Shown here in pieces: positions 34,463 through 44,072 of a stretch of DNA of 64,000 nucleotides. Source of the DNA: Chryseobacterium populi (GTDB taxonomy: Bacteria; Bacteroidota; Bacteroidia; Flavobacteriales; Weeksellaceae); the NCBI RefSeq assembly GCF_000282115.1, contig NZ_AKJY01000027.1, positions 1 through 64,000 of the forward strand, in the 5' to 3' direction. Each line of letters starts with the position of its first letter. Position 1 is the stretch's first letter. A model generated the notes under the pieces. It ran no database searches and was not told where the DNA came from. It saw only the letters and a list, made by a program, of their open reading frames with translations. A program made the translations under genes and the position numbers.

Positions 34463-34898
34463 TTAATTATTTTGAAACAGTGTTAATCCAAATCCCAGAA
34501 ACATCACGTCTTTCAGGATAAAAAAATCTGTAACAGGTATTCCATCCACTATTTTCCATATTCCCGGTGTTGTAAACAAATAGCTTAATGTCACTAGAAA
34601 AGTAATGGTCATTGCCACTCCTGCATATCTTTTCAGAAATGCAAATTTCACACTAAATATCAGTAAAAAGGCAATGATAATTTCTATCACTCCGATAGCA
34701 TTTGACACAGCCTGAACGCCCATAAAATCATAGACGAAAAAAGTGAGAAAATGGTTTTCCACCAAAGGTTTTATAGCATTGGCTTCCGTCGGTGTAAATT
34801 TGAAAATTCCGATCCATAGTAAAATAAGAGCAGCTCCGAAAAAGCGAAAGGTAATATCCCGGTCTTATTTTTGTAAATTGTTGTAATGTTCCGTTCAT
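34463..34898 (-). pseudogene. DUF417 (YkgB/RclC-like) membrane protein gene, frameshifted near its 5' end
   Basis: The ATG at 34898 opens MNGTLQQFTKIRPG and then leaves the family frame. In the next frame the expected sequence DRDITFRFFGAALILLWIGI begins at 34864, directly after a TAA (34867-34865), and continues without interruption to 34463 (FKFTPTEANAIKPLVENHF...). One extra base in the A-rich stretch around 34866-34871 explains the break, and deleting it would give FTKIDRDITFRFF and a product of about 145 residues with four membrane segments. Without it, translation could only restart at a TTG (34765), giving 100 residues lacking the first helix. It is either a true frameshift or a sequencing/assembly error. 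It precedes msrAB in the same unit. Confidence 0.7.
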
Positions 34899-34932
34899 AT
34901 TTTAAGATTTTGAATGACTACTTTAATATTTT

Positions 34933-34940
34933 CAAAAGTA
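34933..34940 (-). promoter_or_regulatory. -7 box TACTTTTG for the DUF417-msrAB unit
   Basis: Minus-strand match 34 nt upstream of the ATG at 34898. It supports 34898 as the original gene start. Confidence 0.6.
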
Positions 34941-34977
34941 TAGTCGGAACAATTTCAAAATCCTGACAAAGTTTTTC

Positions 34978-35250
34978 TTAAATGTCTAATTTTTCGAGCA
35001 CTTTGTTTTTAAAATCCTGAATATCAGATTGATTAACTTCACTCTCCTCTTTCTGAGAAAGTTTTCTTTTCAAAATATCGTCTAAAATTTCCAGCTTTTC
35101 TTTGTATGCCCTGCACCATTTACAGATTTTAAGATGCACGGAAAGCTTCCAGTCTTCTTTCCTGGAAATGGTCTGTGCATTTCTTTTTTCCATGAGCAGG
35201 GTTGCTTCACGGCAAGGCAAAAATATCAGATGAATAATTTTTTTTAACAT
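34978..35250 (-). CDS. Putative zinc-finger anti-sigma factor
   Basis: The 90-residue protein has the arrangement seen in small anti-sigma proteins: LPCREATLLMEKR (C13), then VHLKICKWC with H39, C43 and C46, a HxxxCxxC zinc-binding motif, followed by a helical tail. There is no membrane segment beyond a short hydrophobic N-terminus. It begins 14 nt after the ECF sigma gene on the same strand, so cotranscription and inhibition of that sigma factor are expected from the family. Confidence 0.75.
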   Translation of the reverse strand: MLKKIIHLIFLPCREATLLMEKRNAQTISRKEDWKLSVHLKICKWCRAYKEKLEILDDILKRKLSQKEESEVNQSDIQDFKNKVLEKLDI

Positions 35251-35263
35251 TTTTTATAATTCA

Positions 35264-35818
35264 TTACGATCTCGCAAACCAGTTAAAATCCAGGCATTCT
35301 CTCAGCTGCATTCTACTTCGTTGAAGAATCTTCCATAGATTAGTCGTAGAAATATTTAATTCCTGACTTACTTCCGGTGCTTTTTTTTCATGAAGATAAT
35401 ACATTTTTAGTGGAATTTTCCATCTGACCGGTAATTCTTCAATACAATCTTCCAGAGTCTTATTAAAATTCTGATCATCCAAAAGCTCCGTTTCTTTATC
35501 TGAAGCATCCCAATCATTCAGCACATCATTATTTTTCCATGAACCTGTTTCATCAAAAAAATGATCAAGACTGATCTGTGGTTCCGATTTATACTTTTTT
35601 CGGTAAAAATCGGAAACTTTATAATTAAGAATGCTGTAAAGCCAGGTTAAGGGTTTACTTTTTTCTTCAAAAGAATCATATGACGTAAAAGCAGACAGAA
35701 AAACCTCCTGAACAACATCTTCAGCTTCACCCTTATCTGAAAGCAGATACATAGCCCTTCTCAAAAGAGCCCCGGAATATTGCTCCACCCAACTTTTCAG
35801 TACTTCATTTTTCGTCAT
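35264..35818 (-). CDS. ECF-type RNA polymerase sigma factor
   Basis: The 184-residue protein has sigma region 2 (about 18-85: LLRRAMYLLSDKGEAEDVVQ, EVFLSAFTSYDSF, PLTWLYSILNYKVSDFYRKK) and region 4 (about 125-180: ELPVRWKIPLKMYYLHEKKA then PEVSQELNISTTNLWKILQRSRMQLRECL). These fit the ECF (SigE-like) family. The following gene encodes a probable zinc anti-sigma factor. The signal and regulon are not evident from context. Its own promoter was not recognised. Confidence 0.92.
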   Translation of the reverse strand: MTKNEVLKSWVEQYSGALLRRAMYLLSDKGEAEDVVQEVFLSAFTSYDSFEEKSKPLTWLYSILNYKVSDFYRKKYKSEPQISLDHFFDETGSWKNNDVLNDWDASDKETELLDDQNFNKTLEDCIEELPVRWKIPLKMYYLHEKKAPEVSQELNISTTNLWKILQRSRMQLRECLDFNWFARS

Positions 35819-36167
35819 ATTAATCTTTATCTTTTCAGATCATAACGAAGATAATAAGTTAAAAGGAAAAGTACAAGAAATATGTATCACTAAATTCCCC
35901 TCCTCTGGAGGGGTGGCGAAAATTCTTTTAGAATTTTTGACGGGGTGGTTAATAATGTAAATTTTAAAAGGGAATGGTCAACAGTCAATTTTTCCCGGTC
36001 TGGATTACAGCGAAAAAGGGAAAATAGCTACTAAAGAGAAGGAAGCCGGATGATGGAAGTTTATAGGATTGAAAACAATAAATTTCTTCTTCATTGAAAT
36101 AACGAAATGTAAATTTTATAAACAATTTAAAACGTAAAACTATTCTTTTACATTACTTTAAAAATCT
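35819..36167. other. Gene-free gap upstream of alaS
   Basis: No ORF of note. It contains one copy of the twin-hairpin repeat (35893-35952). A purine-rich stretch around 36010-36060 (AAGAGAAGGAAGCCGGATGA) has no assigned role. The alaS -7 box follows at its right edge. Confidence 0.6.
35893..35952 (+). repeat. 60-nt twin-hairpin repeat, copy 1
   Basis: Hairpin 1 CCCCTCC-TCT-GGAGGGG (35897-35913) and hairpin 2 AAAATTCT-TTT-AGAATTTT (35919-35937) are followed by GACGGGGTGGTTAA. It is identical to copy 2 at 44073-44132 in 54 of 60 positions. All six differences are in the two triloops. Confidence 0.85.
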
Positions 36168-36175
36168 TAAATTTG
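36168..36175 (+). promoter_or_regulatory. -7 box TAAATTTG for alaS
   Basis: Ends 44 nt upstream of ATG 36220. Confidence 0.6.
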
Positions 36176-36219
36176 CATCTTATCAAAAAATTGTAAAAAG
36201 CAAAGCAACATATATCATT

Positions 36220-38823
36220 ATGACATCACAAGAGATACGTCAAAAATTTTTAGATTATTTTAAAAGCAAAGGCCACCTTATCGTTCCTTCAGCACCAATT
36301 GTGTTGAAAGACGACCCTACTCTAATGTTTAACAATTCCGGAATGGCACAGTTTAAGGATTTCTTCCTGGGCTACAAAACACCTGCCGCCCCGAGGATTG
36401 CCGATACACAGAAATGTCTGAGAGTTTCAGGGAAGCACAATGACCTGGATGATGTAGGTAGAGATACTTATCATCACACCATGTTTGAAATGTTGGGAAA
36501 CTGGTCTTTCGGTGATTATTTCAAAAAAGATGCTATTGCTTTTGCCTGGGAACTATTGACGGGAGTTTACGGAATTCCGAAAGAAAACCTGTATGTAACG
36601 ATTTTTGAAGGAGATGCTGCTGAAAATCTTGAAAGAGACCAGGATGCTTATGATTTCTGGAAATCCCATATTTCCGAAGACAGAATTATCAATGGAAATA
36701 AGAAAGATAATTTCTGGGAAATGGGTGAAAGCGGACCTTGCGGGCCATGTTCGGAAATTCATGTTGACTTGAGAACACCGGAAGAAAAAGCTAAAATTTC
36801 AGGACTTGATCTTGTGAATAACGACCACCCTCAGGTGGTAGAGGTCTGGAACCTGGTTTTCATGGAATTCAACAGAAAAGCTGATAAATCCCTGGAAAAG
36901 CTTCCTGCGCGCCACGTTGATACCGGAATGGGCTTTGAACGTCTTTGCATGGCGCTTCAGGGGAAATCCTCCAATTATGACACCGATGTTTTCACTCCGC
37001 TGATTGCTAAGGTTGAAGAGCTTTCAGGAAAGAAATATACAGGGACTTTAGAAGACGAAAAAGATATTGCCATCCGTGTGGTGGTAGACCATATCAGAGC
37101 CGTTTCTTTTGCAATTGCAGACGGACAGTTACCTTCAAGCGGAGGAGCAGGTTATGTGATCAGAAGAATCCTGAGAAGAGGTATTTCTTATTCTTACAGA
37201 TTCCTGGGGATGAAAGAGCCTTTCCTTTATAAATTAGTTGCCGTTCTTCAGGAGCAAATGGGAAAATTCTTCCCGGAACTTGAAAAACAGGGAACGCTGG
37301 TAACCGAAGTGATTAAAAGTGAAGAAGAATCTTTCCTTAAAACCATTGAAACCGGATTGATCAGAGTTGAAAAATTAATTCAGCAGACGATTGCCGACAA
37401 TCAAAAGATATTACCTACCCTGGAAGTTTTCGAATTGTATGATACTTATGGTTTCCCGGATGATTTAACAAGAATTATCGCGGAAGAGAAAGGTTTGACG
37501 ATTGATGAAGAAGGCTTTAAAGCTGAAAGGGAAAAACAAAGATTGCGTTCAAAAGAAGATTCTGCTCAAAAAGTTTACGACTGGGTAACCCTGGAAGAAA
37601 GAGATGAAAACTTTGTCGGTTATGATAAAATTGAATCTGAAACTTACATTACAAGATACAGAAAAGTAGAAAATAAAGACGGTGAATTTTATCAGGTGGT
37701 ATTGAGCGAAACACCTTTCTACCCTGAAGGTGGTGGACAGATCGGTGATAAAGGGATTCTTGAAAATGCTGTTGAAAGCTTTGACGTTTTAGAAACTAAA
37801 AAGGAAAACGGATTGATTATTTCTTTAATCAGCGGACTTCCTAAAGATGCAGGTGCAGTTTTCTATGCTAAAGTAAATGCAGCTGACAGAAAGAACTCTC
37901 AGGCTAACCACTCTGTAACCCACCTGTTGCATGAAGCTCTGAGAGAAGTTTTAGGAACTCACGTTGAGCAGAAAGGTTCATTTGTCGGCCCTGATTATCT
38001 GCGTTTTGACTTCTCCCATTTCAATAAAATGACAGAGGAGGAATTAGCTTTAGTTGAAAATAAAGTAAACCAGAAAATCAAAGACAGTATCGCTTTACAG
38101 GAATTCAGAAATATTCCGATCAAAGAAGCTTTTGATAAGGGAGCCACAGGTCTTTTCGGTGAAAAATACGGTGATTATGTGAGAATGATCCAATTTGGAA
38201 GTTCAAAAGAACTTTGTGGAGGAACTCACGTAAAAAATACCATTGAAATCGGTCACTTTAAAATTGTTTCCGAAAGCTCTGCTGCTGCGGGAATCAGAAG
38301 AATTGAAGCCATTTCGGGAGATAAGTCTGAAGAATATTTCAAAAATTTAGAGAAGCAGGTTACAGAACTTTCACAATTGCTGAAATCTAAAGATATTGTA
38401 AAATCGATTGAAAAATTAATCGAAGAAAACGCTTCATTAAGATCTGAAGTTGATGCCTTGAAGAAAGAAAAAGCAAAAGGAGAAATCAGTGATTGGAAAA
38501 ACGCTTATGAACAGAAAGGAGATAAACAGCTTTTAGTGAAGAAAACGTCTCTTGATGCAGGATCTGTAAAAGACATTGTATTCCAGCTGAAAAGAGAAAT
38601 TCCGACCTCTGTGACAATCATACTTTCTGATGCAGATGGTAAACCAATGATCACTGTTGGGGTTTCTGATGATTTAGCAGCTAATTATCAGGCAGGAGCT
38701 ATCATAAAAGATCTAGCTAAAGAAATCCAGGGCGGCGGCGGCGGAAACTCAGGTTTTGCCACTGCAGGCGGAAAAAACCTTGACGGCCTGGAAAATGCGT
38801 ATCAAAAAGCACTGAATGTTTAA
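36220..38823 (+). CDS. alaS: Alanyl-tRNA synthetase
   Basis: The 867-residue class II synthetase charges tRNA-Ala. The catalytic core opens with TSQEIRQKFLDYFKSKGH and has the motif region DDVGRDTYHHTMFEMLGNWSF. The editing domain carries NHSVTHLLHEALR and CGGTHVKNTIEIGHF, giving the HxxxH plus CxxxH zinc/editing site. The C-terminal coiled coil and DHHA1-like domain end with GGGGGNSGFATAGGKN. The length is standard. It is monocistronic, with its own promoter and a strong terminator. Confidence 0.97.
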   Translation: MTSQEIRQKFLDYFKSKGHLIVPSAPIVLKDDPTLMFNNSGMAQFKDFFLGYKTPAAPRIADTQKCLRVSGKHNDLDDVGRDTYHHTMFEMLGNWSFGDYFKKDAIAFAWELLTGVYGIPKENLYVTIFEGDAAENLERDQDAYDFWKSHISEDRIINGNKKDNFWEMGESGPCGPCSEIHVDLRTPEEKAKISGLDLVNNDHPQVVEVWNLVFMEFNRKADKSLEKLPARHVDTGMGFERLCMALQGKSSNYDTDVFTPLIAKVEELSGKKYTGTLEDEKDIAIRVVVDHIRAVSFAIADGQLPSSGGAGYVIRRILRRGISYSYRFLGMKEPFLYKLVAVLQEQMGKFFPELEKQGTLVTEVIKSEEESFLKTIETGLIRVEKLIQQTIADNQKILPTLEVFELYDTYGFPDDLTRIIAEEKGLTIDEEGFKAEREKQRLRSKEDSAQKVYDWVTLEERDENFVGYDKIESETYITRYRKVENKDGEFYQVVLSETPFYPEGGGQIGDKGILENAVESFDVLETKKENGLIISLISGLPKDAGAVFYAKVNAADRKNSQANHSVTHLLHEALREVLGTHVEQKGSFVGPDYLRFDFSHFNKMTEEELALVENKVNQKIKDSIALQEFRNIPIKEAFDKGATGLFGEKYGDYVRMIQFGSSKELCGGTHVKNTIEIGHFKIVSESSAAAGIRRIEAISGDKSEEYFKNLEKQVTELSQLLKSKDIVKSIEKLIEENASLRSEVDALKKEKAKGEISDWKNAYEQKGDKQLLVKKTSLDAGSVKDIVFQLKREIPTSVTIILSDADGKPMITVGVSDDLAANYQAGAIIKDLAKEIQGGGGGNSGFATAGGKNLDGLENAYQKALNV

Positions 38824-38888
38824 TTTTACAATTCAAAAAAGATTTAAAATCTAAAATAATTGTTCATTATTTCATTTGAACAACTCTT

Positions 38889-38923
38889 AAATCAGCTGTA
38901 TTATTGTTCAATACAGCTGATTT
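38889..38923 (+). terminator. Intrinsic terminator of alaS
   Basis: A 14-bp perfect stem (38889-38902 with 38910-38923), followed by a T/A-rich tail, 66 nt after the stop. Confidence 0.8.
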
Positions 38924-38983
38924 TATTTAAATTTTTAACAAAACATTATATTTTCCCCTATGGTTTTGTAACCTTCTTATCTA

Positions 38984-38991
38984 TAGTTTTG
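38984..38991 (+). promoter_or_regulatory. -7 box TAGTTTTG for the first DUF5686 gene
   Basis: Ends 19 nt upstream of ATG 39011. A TTTG 15 nt further upstream (38965-38968) may be its -33 element. Confidence 0.6.
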
Positions 38992-39010
38992 TCTTATCTA
39001 TAAAAAACTA

Positions 39011-41464
39011 ATGACAAAGCTTTTATCCTCTTTATTTCTATTTTTTACGGTTTTATTTTTCAGCCAGAGCCAACTCAAGGTTCTCAACAAAACCAACAAC
39101 CAGCCTATTCAGAATGCAGCGGTTTACTGTGATGACAACTTGCTCGGCAAAACCAGCCACGAAGGCATGTTATCATTCAAAACAAAATGTAAAAAAGTGG
39201 AAATTCTTGCCAGTAATTTTGAAGATGCTTTATCAGATGTAAAAAAAACGATGGAAGTGTCTTTGCAGCCATTATCTGAGAAGAGGGATAATATCGACAG
39301 GGTTGTCATTACGGATAAAAGTGATCCCAGAGCTCTGAAAATTTTGGATGAAGTTAATAAAAGAGCCAAAGAAAATTCTCCAAAATCTTTGGATTCATAT
39401 AATTTTAAATCTTATTCAAAGTTTTCTATTGATGTAGATCAGGATTCTGTTGACATCTTTAAAAACTTCCTGGCTGTCAGGAAAGATTCACTTTCAAAAG
39501 CTGAAAAAAGAGAATTCAGGCAAAAAGAAGGCGAAAAAAAAGATTCGCTGATCACCGAAGATTTTATCAATGCAACAGAGGAAAGCCAGATGTTTCTTTG
39601 GGAAAAAGCAACGGAATACAAATATTCCCGGAAATTTGGTGAAAAAACCAATATCATAGACAACAGAATGTCGGGATTTAAAAATCCGATTTATGAGGCT
39701 TTGGCTATTAATATTTCTAATTTAGACAGAGTTCCGAGACAGCTAAGACCGGAAAACAGGAAATTATTTAATTTCTATCTTTCTGATACTTTACAGATGG
39801 ACGGCAGAAAAACCTATGTTATCAAATTCAAAGAAATTACAGATAAGAAAAAACAGAATCCAAGAAAATTTAATGGTAAAATATATATAGACGCTGAAAA
39901 CTTTGCCCTGAAAAAGTTTGAAAGTGTTAATAAAAAACAAAACGAAGGGAACATTGTTTCTGTCTGGAAGCCCATCAATAATAAATGGTTTCTAGATTAT
40001 GAGGATATTAAATTAAAAATGAGCAGCCAATCTTTCAACACTTCTAAAAAAGACAGTCTAAAAGAGGGAGAAAGGACCCAATACAACAAAAAGAAGTTTG
40101 GAAATTATCTGTATGTAAAAAACCGTTTCTTTGATTTTAATCTGAATGAAGCACAGAAAGCATCCGATTTTAAAGGCTATTCCCTTGAAATGAAAAACAC
40201 AGACGGAAGCCTGCTTCAGCAATACAGAACTGACAGTCTTACGGCAAGAGAAAATTCAACCTACACAAAAATTGACAGCTTTGTACAAAAGCACGATTTT
40301 GAAAAGAAACTGAACTTTTTAACTCAATTAATGCGGGGAAATCTGCGTTATAAAATCGTTGATTTTGACCTCACCAAGTTTTTCAGTTATGATAAATACC
40401 AGGGATTGCGTTTGGGAGCCGGCGTAAAGCTCAATGAAAGGTTCAGTAAAACATTCTCACCTGATGCCTATTTCGGTTATGGTTTTAAGGATCATCACTG
40501 GAAATATGGTCTGGGTCTGGATATGAAACTTTCCGACAGAAGAACCTCCGTTTTCCGTATCGATTATGTAGATGATGTTTTCGCAGCGGGAAGATTTAGC
40601 AATAATATGTGGGATATGATGATGAAAGTTTCAGATATTAATCTCGACCTTCACAATGCAACTTTTTATAAAAATCAGAAATGGGGGGCTTCCTTCCTTT
40701 ATGACCTGACGAATTCATTAAGCATGAAAATTGCGGTAAATAAGGAAAAACAACAGGCATTTTTTGATTATCAGTATAAAAATATGGGCAATAGTTTTGA
40801 CAATATAAGTACTACACTTTCTTTAAAATTTGCTCCGAACGATAAGAATATTATGACTCCAGGCGGAAAATTCACCTATGAAAAAAGCTTTCCCCAGCTT
40901 TTTGTGAATTATGAAAAGGGAATTGAAATTTTAGGTGGTGAGCTTAATTATCATCGTTTAGATGCACTCATTATTCATCAGTTCAGATCTAAACTGGGCC
41001 ACACCAATATGAAACTTTTCGGTGGAATATCTTCCGGAACTGCACCGATCTGGAAAAATTTTGAAATTGCCGGCCAGAACGACAAAAACGTTGATAAGTG
41101 GTATTCGAATATCAGCACACCATCCAATTTAGGATTTTCAACAATGCCTTCAGGAACATTTTTCGCAGATAAATTTGTTGCTTTTAGAATATCACAAAAT
41201 CTTCCGTTCAGATTTAAGACTTTTGGGACAAAATATTCAGATATAGAACTTGAATATCAATCTGCCATAGGCAATTTAAAAAACAGGACAGACCATCAGT
41301 TCGATTTCCAGGTGCTCGATCATTACTACCAGGAAGTAGGATTTATCTGGAACAGATTTCTGGGCAGGAATTTTGGGGTAGGCTTATCTTATCGTTTAGG
41401 ATATTACCAAACCTCTGAATTCAAAGATAATGTCGGAATAAAAATAAGATTAAATGCATTTTAG
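39011..41464 (+). CDS. DUF5686 family outer-membrane protein with carboxypeptidase-like regulatory domain (first of a pair)
   Basis: The 817-residue protein has a signal peptide (MTKLLSSLFLFFTVLFFSQS), a CarboxypepD_reg-like beta-sandwich (about 20-85), then the DUF5686 region opening with VVITDKSDPRALKILDEVNK and KENSPKSLDSYNFKSY. The C-terminal half reads as beta strands ending VGIKIRLNAF with a terminal aromatic, consistent with an outer-membrane barrel. The layout resembles TonB-receptor-like Bacteroidota proteins but lacks a plug. Function unknown. The next gene is a paralogue with the same organisation. Confidence 0.88.
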   Translation: MTKLLSSLFLFFTVLFFSQSQLKVLNKTNNQPIQNAAVYCDDNLLGKTSHEGMLSFKTKCKKVEILASNFEDALSDVKKTMEVSLQPLSEKRDNIDRVVITDKSDPRALKILDEVNKRAKENSPKSLDSYNFKSYSKFSIDVDQDSVDIFKNFLAVRKDSLSKAEKREFRQKEGEKKDSLITEDFINATEESQMFLWEKATEYKYSRKFGEKTNIIDNRMSGFKNPIYEALAINISNLDRVPRQLRPENRKLFNFYLSDTLQMDGRKTYVIKFKEITDKKKQNPRKFNGKIYIDAENFALKKFESVNKKQNEGNIVSVWKPINNKWFLDYEDIKLKMSSQSFNTSKKDSLKEGERTQYNKKKFGNYLYVKNRFFDFNLNEAQKASDFKGYSLEMKNTDGSLLQQYRTDSLTARENSTYTKIDSFVQKHDFEKKLNFLTQLMRGNLRYKIVDFDLTKFFSYDKYQGLRLGAGVKLNERFSKTFSPDAYFGYGFKDHHWKYGLGLDMKLSDRRTSVFRIDYVDDVFAAGRFSNNMWDMMMKVSDINLDLHNATFYKNQKWGASFLYDLTNSLSMKIAVNKEKQQAFFDYQYKNMGNSFDNISTTLSLKFAPNDKNIMTPGGKFTYEKSFPQLFVNYEKGIEILGGELNYHRLDALIIHQFRSKLGHTNMKLFGGISSGTAPIWKNFEIAGQNDKNVDKWYSNISTPSNLGFSTMPSGTFFADKFVAFRISQNLPFRFKTFGTKYSDIELEYQSAIGNLKNRTDHQFDFQVLDHYYQEVGFIWNRFLGRNFGVGLSYRLGYYQTSEFKDNVGIKIRLNAF

Positions 41465-41625
41465 AAAAACAGATTCCATAAAGAATATTAAATTAATTAC
41501 AGAATAGTATGGTCATACATTTATACAATTAACAATAACTCAATCATAGTAAAATCCTATCAGACCAGATAGAAAAAACTAAAGTAATACTTTGTAAAAA
41601 GCTTTTTAAAAAAAAGAAATATCAT

Positions 41626-41633
41626 TAATTTTG
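41626..41633 (+). promoter_or_regulatory. -7 box TAATTTTG for the second DUF5686 gene
   Basis: Ends 14 nt upstream of ATG 41648, so the paralogue has its own promoter. Confidence 0.6.
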
Positions 41634-41647
41634 ACAAGTTTTTTTAC

Positions 41648-44065
41648 ATGAAAAGGGTCTTATTAGTTATATTTTTCTGGACATCTGTTTTTGGTTATTC
41701 ACAATCAAAAATTACCGTTATTGATGAGTCGGACAAAACCCCTGTTTCCCAAGCCGAAATTCTCTGCAATGGTAAAATCATCGGCAGGACAGATTCACAA
41801 GGCATTTTAGAATTCAAAACCCAATGCAGAAGTGTTGAAATCCGGGCAAGCCATTACCAGAAAGAAACAGTTCCGGTAGACGATAATATGGAAGTTTCGT
41901 TGCTTAAAAACTCTTCCAAAACCACTACTATTGAAACTGTAATCCTTGAGGACAAAAGTGATCCGAGAGCATTGGATATTTTAAAAAAAGTCAATCAGAA
42001 TTTTAAGGACAATTCACCTAAAAGCCTGGAATCATATACTTACAAATCTTATGAAAAAGTTTCTCTTGATATCGATGAAGACAGTATTTCCCAGTTTAAC
42101 CAGTTCTTTAATGATTCCAACCTTTTCAGAAAAAAAAGAGAAAAAGATTCAATAAATAATCTTTCCGCAAGACAGATCTTTTCAAAAAGTAAATTGTTTC
42201 TCTGGGAAAGAGCCCAGGAATTTTTATATTCTAAAAAATACGGTGAGAAAATCAATATTCTCGACAACAGAATCTCCGGATTGAAACAGCCCATCTATGA
42301 AATGATTGCTTTACAGCAAAGCAACAGAGATAAAATCCCGGGCCAGATTAAGCAGGAAAACAGAGGTTTATACAGGTTCTTCCTTACTGATACCCTCGAA
42401 CTGGATGGGAGAAAAAACTTTGTCATCCGCTTCCGTGAAGTGAATTATAAAAAAAAGGATAAAAAGAGGAAATATAACGGTGCCATCTATATAGATACAG
42501 AAACTTACGGAATAAAGAAAATAGAAAATTTCAGCAAAATTAAAAATGATGGAATTATTACAAGCACCTGGATTTTCTACAATAACAAGTGGTTTCTTTC
42601 TGATGAAACCGTTAGGCTGCGGATGAGTAAAATGGGCATGGAAGAAGAGGAAAATAAGGAACAGCCCAAAGAAAACCTACCCAAAAAAGACAAGAGAAGT
42701 TTCGGAACCTATGCATTTCTTACGTCAAAATATTTTGATTTCAAATCGCCCGTTGAAGAAAATCAAAAGGATTTCAAGGGTTATACTTTCTCTGTAAAAA
42801 ATGCTGACGGAAAGTCACTTGATTTATACAGAACAGACCCTTTAACCGAGCGGGAAAAGAATACCTACACAACTATCGACAGCCTTGGAAAACTCTATAA
42901 TATTGATAATAAAGCAAAAATATTAACCGGGTTGATCAATGGGCAGATCAGAGTGGGAGTTGTCGATTTTGCAGTGGATGAAATTGTAAACTACAACCTG
43001 TATGAAGGATTCAGAGTGGGTCTGAAAGCCAAGCTTAATGAAAACTTCAATCCTTACTTTTCTCCGGATTATTATTTCGCATACGGCTTTAAAGACGACA
43101 AATGGAAATACGGAATCGGCCTTGATATGAAAACCACCCTTGAGAAACAATCATTTTTCAGGCTTGAATATTACAACGATGTAACCTCATCAGGAGAATT
43201 TTACAGGAAACTATGGAATTTCAAAATGCGGATGATGAATTACGGAAATAACCTTAATAATGATAAATACTTCCATTACAGAGGAGCATCACTCTCTTAT
43301 CTGAATGATGTCACCAACGGGCTTACCGTTATTTTCGCAGCCAGAAGAAATTTTGAGGAAGCTATGTTTGATTATCAGTTCAGAAACCGGGGGCCGGCAT
43401 TTGAAAATTTCAATACTTTATTTACCCTGAAATTTTCACCGAATTCCACCAATATCATGACCCCTCAGGGGAAATCTATTATTGATCAGAAATATCCGGA
43501 ACTTTATTTCAATTATGAGCAAAGTTTTAAAATAATGGGCGGAGATTTTAATTATACCCGTTTTGATGCACTTTTTGTTCATAATTTTAAAACAATACTG
43601 GGAACAACAGGATTCAGACTATATGGCGGATTAGTGCTGGGAAATGCCCCGATATGGAAAAATTTCACCATGAACGGTCTTGCTTCTCCAGGCAGAGATA
43701 TCAATTTCAACCTTACATCTTATCTTGGTTTTGCAACCCTGGAAGGAGGAAAATTTTATAATGACAAATTCATTGCTTATTATTTTACCCATAAACTCCC
43801 TTTCTATTTCAAAAGTATTGGCCAGAATGTTTCAAGCTTTGACTTTGTTTTAAGAGGAACCATCGGTGGTATGAAACATCCGGAATACCATCAGTTTCAG
43901 TTTAAAAAGCTGGATCACCTCTACCAGGAAGTTGGTTTAGAATGGAATAATTTTCTATCAAGCTATTTTAATTTGGGATTATTTTACAGGGTAGGTTATT
44001 ATACAACACCGAATTTTAAACAAAACTTCGCCATACAATTTAAATTAAAACTATTGGAATTTTAA
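41648..44065 (+). CDS. DUF5686 family outer-membrane protein with carboxypeptidase-like regulatory domain (second of a pair)
   Basis: The 805-residue paralogue of the preceding gene has a signal peptide (MKRVLLVIFFWTSVFGYSQS), the same regulatory beta-sandwich with GRTDSQGILEFKTQC, the same DUF5686 opening (EDKSDPRALDILKKVNQNFK then SPKSLESYTYKSYEKVSLDI), and a barrel-like C-terminus ending FAIQFKLKLLEF. A charged insert EEEENKEQPKENLPKKDKR near residue 340 is longer than in its partner. Tandem duplication is evident. Function is unknown. Confidence 0.88.
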   Translation: MKRVLLVIFFWTSVFGYSQSKITVIDESDKTPVSQAEILCNGKIIGRTDSQGILEFKTQCRSVEIRASHYQKETVPVDDNMEVSLLKNSSKTTTIETVILEDKSDPRALDILKKVNQNFKDNSPKSLESYTYKSYEKVSLDIDEDSISQFNQFFNDSNLFRKKREKDSINNLSARQIFSKSKLFLWERAQEFLYSKKYGEKINILDNRISGLKQPIYEMIALQQSNRDKIPGQIKQENRGLYRFFLTDTLELDGRKNFVIRFREVNYKKKDKKRKYNGAIYIDTETYGIKKIENFSKIKNDGIITSTWIFYNNKWFLSDETVRLRMSKMGMEEEENKEQPKENLPKKDKRSFGTYAFLTSKYFDFKSPVEENQKDFKGYTFSVKNADGKSLDLYRTDPLTEREKNTYTTIDSLGKLYNIDNKAKILTGLINGQIRVGVVDFAVDEIVNYNLYEGFRVGLKAKLNENFNPYFSPDYYFAYGFKDDKWKYGIGLDMKTTLEKQSFFRLEYYNDVTSSGEFYRKLWNFKMRMMNYGNNLNNDKYFHYRGASLSYLNDVTNGLTVIFAARRNFEEAMFDYQFRNRGPAFENFNTLFTLKFSPNSTNIMTPQGKSIIDQKYPELYFNYEQSFKIMGGDFNYTRFDALFVHNFKTILGTTGFRLYGGLVLGNAPIWKNFTMNGLASPGRDINFNLTSYLGFATLEGGKFYNDKFIAYYFTHKLPFYFKSIGQNVSSFDFVLRGTIGGMKHPEYHQFQFKKLDHLYQEVGLEWNNFLSSYFNLGLFYRVGYYTTPNFKQNFAIQFKLKLLEF

Positions 44066-44072
44066 TCCTCTC

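Noticed and set aside
36068..36219. T-box or other riboswitch upstream of alaS
   Set aside because: The leader after the -7 box is about 40 nt and has no stem-loop or T-box consensus.
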